Below are positions 1-6,338 of a stretch of 8,437 bases of DNA, one piece after another (within the stretch, counting starts at the first letter, position 1; each line of letters starts with the position of its first letter). A program made the position numbers and the translations under genes. Source of the stretch: Chloroflexota bacterium (GTDB lineage Bacteria > Chloroflexota > Dehalococcoidia > Lucifugimonadales > Australimonadaceae); assembly GCA_027625205.1 (NCBI GenBank), contig JAQBVZ010000021.1, forward strand, positions 1 to 8,437. Direction: 5' to 3'. The notes under the pieces are model-generated. The model did no database searches. It saw only the letters and a program-made list of their open reading frames with translations, and was not told where the DNA came from.

Positions 1-349
1 GTTGAATAAGCGATGAGTGTGTTGACCCCCACAAAGAAGGGCGTTGCATGCGGCCCAAGAGTCCGCGAGTGGGGCTCTGGCCCCAGAAATTTACATGGCC
101 AATGAACCCGTCCGGCTCCTGAGCGGCAACCAGTGTCCGGAGTTCAGCAGCAGCAAGCTCAGGGTTGACGTGTGCGAGCACCACTGAGTTGAAACATGAG
201 TCCCAAGACCACTGCCAGCTATTGCGGCCAGGAGACGAACGCAGGTAGGAGTACTTGAAGCCGGTTTTGCCGTCTTCACCTTGGCGCAGGTTTTCTTTGA
301 CCGTACGCTCTACTTGGGCCTGCACCGCGTGAACTGCTGACTGCTCCAT
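1..349 (-). CDS. MGH1-like / GH63-type (alpha/alpha)6-barrel glycosidase, N-terminal part (runs off the window)
   Basis: The first 116 codons are visible; the stop and the catalytic acids lie beyond base 1. The frame opens after an in-frame TGA (364-362) and the first ATG is at 349-347, with only a weak purine stretch (GGATGA) upstream. Residues 45-53 read WQWSWDSCF, and residues 68-89 contain AELRTLVAAQ followed by PDGFIGHVNFW. This matches the tryptophan-rich, WDS-containing N-terminal part of the catalytic barrel in GH63-like enzymes of the mannosylglycerate/glucosylglycerate hydrolase and YgjK type. Such enzymes hydrolyse alpha-glycosidic bonds. Substrate cannot be told from this fragment; release of glycerate from a glycosylglycerate is one option that would fit the neighbours. 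No signal peptide is visible, so a cytoplasmic enzyme is likely. It follows the amidohydrolase by 43 nt and is probably the last visible gene of the same operon. Family assignment is fairly good, specific function is weak. Confidence 0.72.
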   Translation of the reverse strand, partial: MEQSAVHAVQAQVERTVKENLRQGEDGKTGFKYSYLRSSPGRNSWQWSWDSCFNSVVLAHVNPELAAAELRTLVAAQEPDGFIGHVNFWGQSPTRGLLGRMQRPSLWGSTHSSLIQ

Positions 350-392
350 GAGTTCGCGCTTTCATCCGTACGTGTGGAATAGGCTGGTGACG

Positions 393-1532
393 CTAGGCCA
401 AATTATAAAGGGACACGCAGTTATCCAACAGGACTTTACGCTTCGTTGCTTCGGACATTCCGGGCATCTCCAGGAATATGTCCACCGCATTGGGAAATTT
501 TGAATCCAGGTGTGGGTAGTCAGATGAGAACACCACGCGGTCCTCACCTATGGCGTCAATCACCTGAGCTCCGGGCAACTCGTCAGCATCAATGGATACG
601 TAGCATTGGCGGCGGAAATACTCCTGCGGCGACAACGACAACCGCGTAGGTGCGTCCCACTCTCCCGTCAACTCGTAGTGCTCCTCCATCCGCCAGAGCC
701 ACCAGGGCACCCATGCACAATTGGCCTCCAAGAACGCAACCTTGAGCTTGGGGAAGCGCTCAAGCACACCACCCAGAATCATGCTTTGCATCCCCACCAT
801 CATCTCCAAGGAATGGTCCGCAGTATGACTCATCATCCAATTGCCCTCAAACCGGTCAGTACCAATGGTGGGGAGGTATGACCCCTCAGCGCAATGGAAG
901 CAGATGGGCACCTCTAGGCGCTCCATCTCGGCCCAAAACGGATCAAATTCGGGGTCGTGCAGCTGCCTGCCGTTGATTGGATTGGGGCGCGTCCAGACCG
1001 CTGACATACCCATGTCTCGCACTGTGCGCCTTGCTTCAGCTATCGCCAACGCTGGGTCGTGCAGCGTCACTTGACCCACGCCCTTCAGTCGAGCAGGGTC
1101 CACCGCACAAAAGTCGCCAAGCCAGTCGTTGTACGCACGACACACCGCCGTGGCAAGCCCGGGGTCTATACCGTCCACCCACGGCACCAAGAGCGCCTTG
1201 GTAGGGAAGAGGACCGCCTGGTCTATCCCTTCCACATCCATAGCCTTGAGCTGTGAGGCCGCATCAAATCCCTGGGCCGCATATTCGGTAAACCGTGGGG
1301 CTGACTTCTGCCTGCGCTTGATGTACGTCTCATGGCTAGCGTCGTTGTACGCATTGTTGCGGGTATGCATGTGGCCGCCAAACTCAAGCCGGAGGTCCAC
1401 AGGTAAGTTAGGGTCTCCTACTGGCCGTGGAGCTTGGTCTAAGTACGCTGGCTCCGTGTACCGCTGCCATAGGTCCCACGGCTCCACCACGTGCATATCG
1501 CTATCCACGACTCGAATGCCTCGTTTAGCCAC
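393..1532 (-). CDS. Amidohydrolase family protein (PF04909, ACMSD/LigI-like TIM barrel)
   Basis: A 379-residue metal-dependent hydrolase or decarboxylase of the amidohydrolase-2 group, predicted cytoplasmic. From the GTG start, residues 10-18 read DSDMHVVEP: the usual HxH metal motif is replaced by D12-x-H14, as is normal in this group. Further likely metal or active-site residues are H213 in CFHC, H240 in the TADHSLEMM segment, E269 in FLEANCAW and D338 in SSDYPH, the conserved Asp of the barrel. Length is typical. A TTG at 1550 gives six more residues, but GTG at 1532 is preferred because GGGAGAGG sits just upstream and the shorter protein begins at the family's usual point. It starts 23 nt after the FAD/Fe-S dehydrogenase stop, so the two are probably co-transcribed. 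Family members include decarboxylases and lactonases; the context would suit a lactone or acid hydrolase, but the substrate is unknown. Confidence 0.9.
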   Translation of the reverse strand: MAKRGIRVVDSDMHVVEPWDLWQRYTEPAYLDQAPRPVGDPNLPVDLRLEFGGHMHTRNNAYNDASHETYIKRRQKSAPRFTEYAAQGFDAASQLKAMDVEGIDQAVLFPTKALLVPWVDGIDPGLATAVCRAYNDWLGDFCAVDPARLKGVGQVTLHDPALAIAEARRTVRDMGMSAVWTRPNPINGRQLHDPEFDPFWAEMERLEVPICFHCAEGSYLPTIGTDRFEGNWMMSHTADHSLEMMVGMQSMILGGVLERFPKLKVAFLEANCAWVPWWLWRMEEHYELTGEWDAPTRLSLSPQEYFRRQCYVSIDADELPGAQVIDAIGEDRVVFSSDYPHLDSKFPNAVDIFLEMPGMSEATKRKVLLDNCVSLYNLA

Positions 1533-1538
1533 TGATTG

Positions 1539-1546
1539 CCTCTCCC
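1539..1546 (-). promoter_or_regulatory. Ribosome binding site deciding the amidohydrolase start
   Basis: GGGAGAGG on the minus strand lies 6 nt before the GTG at 1532. It would fall inside the coding region if the TTG at 1550 were used, so it argues for the GTG start. Confidence 0.6.
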
Positions 1547-1555
1547 ACAAACGCG

Positions 1556-4486
1556 TTACTGCAGGGCGTCCGCTAAGTACTCCGCCACGTGTCGTGACTG
1601 CTTACTGGTGAAATGGTCTATCTGCTGGCGGCAGGAAATGCCCAGGATAGCCACCTTGGCGTCCCTGGCCTCCTCCGCCTCGATTGCCGGGAACAGCTTC
1701 AACGAACCCATTGCCTTGGAAATATCGTAGTGTTCCTTCTCAAAGCCAAATGAGCCCGCCATGCCGCAACAGCTTGAGTCGATCAGTTGAGCACTGTAGC
1801 CGGGCACCGCGTTGAGGACCCGCATCGTCGGGTCCATACCCACCACGGATTTCATATGACAGTGACCGTGGACCTGGATTTCCGCCGTCACGTCCTCGCG
1901 GAAGATCGACGCCACCTCTGGCTCCTCCGTAAGCAGCTTGTCCAGCAACTCCTCCAGCATGAACGCCTGGGACGCCACAGTCTTGGATGCCTGGTCCTGT
2001 AGCAGGTCTGGGTATTCATCACGGAGCGTCAACAAACACGAAGGCTCGGCGCCCACAATCGGTACGCCCCGCTGAGCGTACGGCAGCAGCGCGTCCACAT
2101 TCTGTCGAGCCCAACCCTTGGCCTGGCCAAGCAACCCTTTGGAGATAGCGGGGCGACCGCAGCACTGCCTTTGGTCAACCAGCGTCACCTGATAGCCCAG
2201 CGCCTCCAGGATTCTCGTGGTCGCCTGCCCAACCTCTGGGTGGTAGTAGTCCATAAATGTATCGTTAAACAGCACCACCTCGCCACGAGCCGTCTCCGTT
2301 GCGCGTGAGGTGTGTTTGCGGAACCAAGATGGGAAGCTCTGACTGGCAAAGACGGGCAGGGGTCGGTCGGGGTGCAAACCAACGATTCGACTGGCCACCC
2401 ATTTGGCCATGGGGAGTTTATTCATGAAGTTGGCTATTGGGGCGGTGGCGCTACCAATCCTGCTGAGCAGATTCACGTTCGCAAAGAACCTGGCTCGCAT
2501 AGGCGTCCCGTTCACCTTGTGGTACTTAGCCAGCACCTCTGACTTGAGTCTGGCCATATCTACGTTTGAAGGGCACTCTGACTTACAACCCTTGCACTCA
2601 ACACACAGGTCCAAGGCATCGTAAAGGCGCTTGCCCGTAAGCTCACTGGGAGGCAGAACGCCTGAAAGCACCATGCGCATGAGATTGGCCCGCCCGCGGG
2701 TGGAGTGTTCCTCTTCCCGCGTCACCATGAAGGAGGGGCACATCACACCCTCAATCTTCCGGCACGCTCCCTGCCCGTTGCACATCTCCACGTGTCCTGC
2801 AAACCCGCCGTCCAGACTGAAGTCTGTGTACGTCTCTACCTCAAGGTTCTTCGTCTCAGGGCTGACCCGCCAGAACTCCGCCAGCAACGGAGTGTCAATA
2901 ATTTTCCCTGGGTTCATCGTGCTATCCGGGTCAAAGGCCTGCTTCAACTCCCGGAACACGTTGTACATCTCCTCGCCGAACATCTTTTGTGTGAAGTAAC
3001 CTCTGGCAATGCCGTCCCCGTGTTCGCCACTGAGCGACCCGCCGAACTCCAGCACAAGGTCTGCCACCTCTTCAGCGATACCCTGGATGGTACGCACACC
3101 TTCTACCGACTTCACATTGACCACCGGCCTGATGTGCAAGCAACCCACACCGGCGTGGCCGTAATAGCCCGCCTCCGTGTCATACTTCTTGAGAATTTGG
3201 TCAAACCGCACCACATACTCAGGGAGCTTCTCTGGCGAGACCGCTGTGTCCTCCACAAAGGAGACAGACTTGCCGTCGCCCCGGACACTGCCCAGCAAGC
3301 CAAGGCCCGCCCTGCGCAGGTCCCACATGTGCTCCATCTTGGACTTTTCCAGCGCCGTCACCGTGGCGTAACCAAGGCCTTTTTGCGCCATGTCGCGCTG
3401 GAGATTGTCCAGCTTGGACTTCACCTCAAGCTCGCTATCGCCGTAAAACTCCACGAACAGGATGCTCTCAGGCATGCCCTCCACCCAGTCCAGCAGATGC
3501 CGGAAGCTGGGAAGCTCAGCGCAACGCTTGATGGCCATGCTGCCAATGAATTCCACAGCTGAAGGCCCGTGCTCCAGGATGGCCACTGTGGCCTCCATGG
3601 ACTCCACCAACCCCGTAAAGTGAAGGCCTGCCAGTCCCTTCACCTTAGGCAAGGGCATCAGGTTCATTTTGGCCTCAGTCACCGCAATCAACGTCCCCTC
3701 AGAGCCAACGGCCATCCGGGCCAGGTTCATGGGACCGTCCCCTACGAACTCGTCCAGGTTGTAGCCGGATACTCGCCGTTGGATCTTGGGGAACCGCCGT
3801 TCAATCTCCTCACGGTTCTCATGGGCAAGGCGTCTGACCTCACGGTAGATGCGGCCCTCCAACGACTCCTCAAGCATCTTCTGCTCTAGAGAGACTCCCT
3901 CCGTGGGCTGAAAGTGAGCCCTGCTCCCGTCTGAGAGCACCGCTTCAACTTCCAGGACGTGGTCCAAGGTCTTGCCGTAGATAACAGAGTGGGTGCCGCA
4001 GGAATTGTTGCCTATGCCACCGCCCACCGTTGCCCGGGTGCCCGATACGGGATCCGGGGCGTAAAGCAGGCCGTACTGGCCCATGGCCTGACTGAGGTGG
4101 TTGACCACCACGCCTGGCTGCACACGGGCCCAATGCTCCTCCTGATTGACCTCCAGTATCTGTCGCATGTACTTGGAGAAATCAATCATGATGCCGTGGT
4201 TCACGGTCTGGCCTGCCAAGCCTGTGCCGCCACCACGAGGAGTAACAGGAATGCCGTGCTTGCCAGCCACTTTTATGGCCGCTTCAACGTCGTCGGCCGT
4301 GCGTGGCACCACAACTCCCACGGGTTGCATCTGGTAGAGGGACGCGTCCGTGGAATAGAGCATGCGAGAGGTGGTGTCCATGCGGACCTCGCCCTGGACC
4401 ACCTTGTTGAGATCCTCAACCACTTCGGCTACTTCACGCTCGGTTATCTCAGCGCCCTTGCGAGCGGACTCATGCAGCAGAGGCAT
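1556..4486 (-). CDS. Fused FAD-linked oxidase / Fe-S dehydrogenase for D-2-hydroxyacids (GlcD-GlcF or YdiJ type)
   Basis: A 976-residue two-part protein that oxidises a 2-hydroxyacid and passes electrons through Fe-S clusters, probably to quinone or an electron-transfer protein at the membrane face. The N-terminal half is a PCMH-type FAD domain: PRGGGTGLAGQ at about 83-93 and GIGNNSCGTHS at about 157-167. The FAD-oxidase C domain follows, with H444 and H451 (GHAGVGCLH) and E488 (SGEHGDG) matching the metal and substrate ligands of D-2-hydroxyglutarate/D-lactate dehydrogenases, then NPGK at 525-528. The C-terminal half has an unusual first Fe-S motif (C569, C575, C583), a classical CxxCxxCxxxCP (C628, C631, C634, C638), and two cysteine-rich CCG units (C775-C776 and C906-C907, with GHCH at 874-877). 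Length fits the YdiJ-like fused family (about 1000 residues). The ATG at 4486 is chosen because GGAGG lies 9 nt upstream. Exact substrate (lactate, glycolate, 2-hydroxyglutarate or other) cannot be read from sequence. Confidence 0.93.
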   Translation of the reverse strand: MPLLHESARKGAEITEREVAEVVEDLNKVVQGEVRMDTTSRMLYSTDASLYQMQPVGVVVPRTADDVEAAIKVAGKHGIPVTPRGGGTGLAGQTVNHGIMIDFSKYMRQILEVNQEEHWARVQPGVVVNHLSQAMGQYGLLYAPDPVSGTRATVGGGIGNNSCGTHSVIYGKTLDHVLEVEAVLSDGSRAHFQPTEGVSLEQKMLEESLEGRIYREVRRLAHENREEIERRFPKIQRRVSGYNLDEFVGDGPMNLARMAVGSEGTLIAVTEAKMNLMPLPKVKGLAGLHFTGLVESMEATVAILEHGPSAVEFIGSMAIKRCAELPSFRHLLDWVEGMPESILFVEFYGDSELEVKSKLDNLQRDMAQKGLGYATVTALEKSKMEHMWDLRRAGLGLLGSVRGDGKSVSFVEDTAVSPEKLPEYVVRFDQILKKYDTEAGYYGHAGVGCLHIRPVVNVKSVEGVRTIQGIAEEVADLVLEFGGSLSGEHGDGIARGYFTQKMFGEEMYNVFRELKQAFDPDSTMNPGKIIDTPLLAEFWRVSPETKNLEVETYTDFSLDGGFAGHVEMCNGQGACRKIEGVMCPSFMVTREEEHSTRGRANLMRMVLSGVLPPSELTGKRLYDALDLCVECKGCKSECPSNVDMARLKSEVLAKYHKVNGTPMRARFFANVNLLSRIGSATAPIANFMNKLPMAKWVASRIVGLHPDRPLPVFASQSFPSWFRKHTSRATETARGEVVLFNDTFMDYYHPEVGQATTRILEALGYQVTLVDQRQCCGRPAISKGLLGQAKGWARQNVDALLPYAQRGVPIVGAEPSCLLTLRDEYPDLLQDQASKTVASQAFMLEELLDKLLTEEPEVASIFREDVTAEIQVHGHCHMKSVVGMDPTMRVLNAVPGYSAQLIDSSCCGMAGSFGFEKEHYDISKAMGSLKLFPAIEAEEARDAKVAILGISCRQQIDHFTSKQSRHVAEYLADALQ

Positions 4487-4495
4487 GTCAGACAC

Positions 4496-4500
4496 CCTCC
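4496..4500 (-). promoter_or_regulatory. Ribosome binding site deciding the FAD/Fe-S dehydrogenase start
   Basis: GGAGG on the minus strand ends 9 nt before the ATG at 4486 but directly touches the in-frame GTG at 4495. A zero spacer would not work for initiation, so the ATG is the better start and the protein loses three residues. Confidence 0.7.
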
Positions 4501-4548
4501 GTTCCAGTTACAAAATGACGTTTTTCAAGGTGGTAAGGGTACTTGAGC

Positions 4549-4577
4549 AAAGGAAAACAGGGAAGGGGGCTGGAAGG
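4549..4577 (-). other. Pyrimidine-rich tract in the leader of the FAD/Fe-S gene
   Basis: On the transcribed (minus) sense 26 of 29 bases are C or T, including a run of five C. The tract is C-rich and G-poor and lies between the decamer repeat region and the start of the FAD/Fe-S dehydrogenase. Such unstructured C-rich RNA can act as a Rho loading site, but no function is shown here. Confidence 0.4.
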
Positions 4578-4586
4578 TCGTCAAGT

Positions 4587-4666
4587 GCTGAGGAACGCAT
4601 GTAAGTGCTTACAGGTGCATATGCATGCTTAGCAGAGCATACATGTGCGTTCACCTGCTTACCTGG
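4587..4666. repeat. Phased degenerate decamer repeat (eight units)
   Basis: Eight consecutive 10-nt units start with GC at 4587, 4597, 4607, 4617, 4627, 4637, 4647 and 4657; six of the eight begin GCAT or GCTT. Examples are GCATGTAAGT, GCTTACAGGT, GCATACATGT and GCTTACCTGG. The period is close to one helical turn. The last units overlap the final codons (VQVSR and stop) of the beta-hydroxyacid dehydrogenase gene, while the rest is non-coding and fills the start of the gap before the FAD/Fe-S gene. I do not recognise it as a known repeat family. Confidence 0.6.
4612..4657 (-). other. Nested inverted repeat / RNA hairpin in the intergenic gap
   Basis: The inner arms are ATGCATGCT (4621-4629) and AGCATACAT (4636-4644) around a 6-nt loop. 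On the minus-strand transcript all nine positions pair, one of them as G-U. Outer arms CAGGTG (4612-4617) and CACCTG (4652-4657) are also complementary, the latter overlapping the reductase stop codon. No T-run follows on the transcript, so it is not a classical intrinsic terminator. It could be a 3'-end stabiliser or processing site between the two gene groups. Confidence 0.45.
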
Positions 4667-5547
4667 ACTCCTGCAAGCCGCTGGAAGACCTTCACTATGG
4701 CCTGCGTGCCTTCCTCTCCGTACCCAGCCGCCTCAGCCGCCGCATAGAACTGTTTTGCCACGGAGCTGATTGGCAAAGGAACGTTCTTTTCATGGGCAGC
4801 CTCCGTGATTAAGCGCAGGTCCTTCCGCTGCAAACGCACCATGAACCCCGGCGCAAAGTCACCCTCCACCATCCGGGACCCAAGGTTCTGTAGCTGCCAT
4901 GAACCTGCTGCGCCACCTGCAACGGCCTCTATGGTCCGTAGCAAATCAGCCCCATGAGCCGCCGCAAACGTCAGCGCCTCCGCCACCGTGGAGAGTGTTC
5001 CTACCACGAGTATTTGGTTAACTAGCTTGGTCGTCTGGCCCATGCCGCTAGGGCCCATGTGCGTGATTGTCTTACCCATGGCCTGGAAAATAGGCAGGCA
5101 CCGCTGAAACGCCTCCTCCTTGCCGCCCACCATGATGGCCAGCGTTGCCTGCTGTGCTCCTGTGGAGCCGCCGCTGACCGGCGCGTCTAGCATGGAAATC
5201 CCTCTTTTGCCCAGGCGTTCTGCCAACTCCCGTGTTGCGCCGGGCGCTACCGTGCTCATATCTATCAGAATGGACCCGGCGCTCAAGCCTTCGCTCACGC
5301 CGTCTGGACCTTCCGTGACCGCCACTAGGTCCGGCGTGTCACTGACCATAGTGATGACAACAGGACACGCCTCTCCAACGGACTTCGGGGAGTCTGCCAG
5401 AGTAATGCCGTCACCCTGCAACGCTTCGGCCTTGGACCGCGTGCGGTTCCATGCCACCACCTGGAAGCCAGCCTTGGCCAGGTTTCGTACCATGGGCGCC
5501 CCCATGATGCCCAGGCCAATGAAGCCGACAGTCTTCTCCGTTGACAT
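4651..5547 (-). CDS. NAD(P)-dependent beta-hydroxyacid dehydrogenase (tartronate semialdehyde reductase / 3-hydroxyisobutyrate dehydrogenase family)
   Basis: A 298-residue cytoplasmic reductase that interconverts a beta-hydroxyacid and its semialdehyde. The Rossmann glycine motif GFIGLGIMGAPM lies at 8-19. After the second strand comes NRT at 34-36; Arg rather than an acidic residue suggests NADP(H) preference. DAPVSGGSTGA at 121-131 is the substrate-binding motif, and K174 with N177 in GQTTKLVNQ is the catalytic pair. Length is typical (about 290-300). The ATG at 5547 follows the aldolase stop by 5 nt, with its GGAGGG ribosome site inside the end of the aldolase gene, so the two are likely translationally coupled. 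Standing next to an HpaI/GarL-type aldolase favours tartronate semialdehyde reductase (GarR-like, making glycerate) over valine-pathway 3-hydroxyisobutyrate dehydrogenase, but this is inference. The last five residues and stop lie inside a decamer repeat. Confidence 0.92.
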   Translation of the reverse strand: MSTEKTVGFIGLGIMGAPMVRNLAKAGFQVVAWNRTRSKAEALQGDGITLADSPKSVGEACPVVITMVSDTPDLVAVTEGPDGVSEGLSAGSILIDMSTVAPGATRELAERLGKRGISMLDAPVSGGSTGAQQATLAIMVGGKEEAFQRCLPIFQAMGKTITHMGPSGMGQTTKLVNQILVVGTLSTVAEALTFAAAHGADLLRTIEAVAGGAAGSWQLQNLGSRMVEGDFAPGFMVRLQRKDLRLITEAAHEKNVPLPISSVAKQFYAAAEAAGYGEEGTQAIVKVFQRLAGVQVSR

Positions 5548-5552
5548 AACTA

Positions 5553-6323
5553 TCAGCCCTCCGCCTCTTTGAACCGCTTCGCGAAGTCGCTGGCTGCGCG
5601 GCCCAGCATGACCGCGGCACTGCCCAGGAAGTAGCGGACCCCCCGCTCCTTCCAGTACACGTACTCATCGTAGTCTCGCGCAATCGTGCCGGACGCCTTA
5701 CCCGCGGCGTTGGCCTGCGCAGTGAACTTCTCAATCAACGCTAAGACGTCGGGATGTCGCACCTCTCCGGGGAAACCCAAGGCCACCGAGATGTCAGTGG
5801 GGCCCAGAAACAGCACATCTACGCCCTTTACTGACAGCACCTCTTCCACATTTTCAAACCCCTTGGTCGTCTCAATCTGCGGGACCACCAAGGTAGCCTC
5901 GTTTGCTTTGACCACATAGGCGTCCAGCGGTCCCTCCAACCCATAGTTAGCTGCGCGCACTGCGGCAAGCCCTCGTTTGCCAACCGGCGGGTACTTCACT
6001 GAATCGACAAACCGTTGGCACTCTTCCTTGTTATTCACCAACGGCATCTGAATACCCACGGAGCCCGCATCCATGAACTTTTGAATAACCTGCGGGTCGT
6101 TCTGGCCCACCCTCGTGATAGGCACAATGCCCTTTGCCTCCGCCGCCCGGAACATGTTCTCGGCTGACTCCGGGCTCAGCGTTGTGTGCTCACCGTCCAA
6201 CACCACGTAGTCCATGCCTGCCAGCGCCAATAGCTCGACGACCACAGGGGAGCCTATATTCACAAAAGCGCCAAGGACACTCCCGCCGGATGCAAGCTTC
6301 TCTTTAACAGGGTTGGTAATCAT
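5553..6323 (-). CDS. HpcH/HpaI-family class II aldolase (2-dehydro-3-deoxyglucarate / 4-hydroxy-2-oxoheptanedioate aldolase type)
   Basis: A 256-residue metal-dependent aldolase with a TIM-barrel fold that splits (or forms) a 2-oxo-4-hydroxyacid into pyruvate and an aldehyde. Recognisable elements are LDGEHTTLS at 42-50 with the active-site H46, TRVGQND at 70-76 with the pyruvate-binding R71, KYPPVGKRG at 110-118, PQIET at 148-152 with metal ligand E151, and FLGPTDISVALG at 172-183 with metal ligand D177. These line up with H45, R70, E149 and D175 of E. coli HpaI, so the enzyme should be active. Length matches the family. The ATG at 6323 has GAGGAG 3 nt upstream and lies 15 nt after the membrane-protein stop. 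Its partner reductase follows by 5 nt, as in garL-garR. Aldehyde specificity (tartronate semialdehyde, succinate semialdehyde, glyoxylate or other) is not decided by sequence. Confidence 0.92.
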   Translation of the reverse strand: MITNPVKEKLASGGSVLGAFVNIGSPVVVELLALAGMDYVVLDGEHTTLSPESAENMFRAAEAKGIVPITRVGQNDPQVIQKFMDAGSVGIQMPLVNNKEECQRFVDSVKYPPVGKRGLAAVRAANYGLEGPLDAYVVKANEATLVVPQIETTKGFENVEEVLSVKGVDVLFLGPTDISVALGFPGEVRHPDVLALIEKFTAQANAAGKASGTIARDYDEYVYWKERGVRYFLGSAAVMLGRAASDFAKRFKEAEG

Positions 6324-6338
6324 AAGCTCCTCTTTCGT

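Noticed and set aside
91..279. 62-residue minus-strand ORF
   Set aside because: Out of frame with the glycosidase frame, which carries conserved motifs over the same bases.
2705..3562. 285-residue plus-strand ORF opposite the FAD/Fe-S gene
   Set aside because: It lies wholly antisense to a protein with clear domains; its translation is rich in His, Leu, Arg and Val without any family motif, as expected of a shadow frame.
3959..4546. 195-residue plus-strand ORF across the FAD/Fe-S gene start
   Set aside because: Antisense to conserved FAD-binding residues, no ribosome site and no recognisable domain; it is a shadow.
4579..4584. TTGACG on the minus strand as a -35 for the FAD/Fe-S gene
   Set aside because: At 16 to 18 nt spacing the next hexamers are C-rich (for example CCTGTT) and do not resemble a -10; no convincing promoter is seen in this gap.
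4587..4666. CRISPR-like array
   Set aside because: Units are only 10 nt with no spacers of uniform length between conserved repeats; it is a degenerate short-period repeat.
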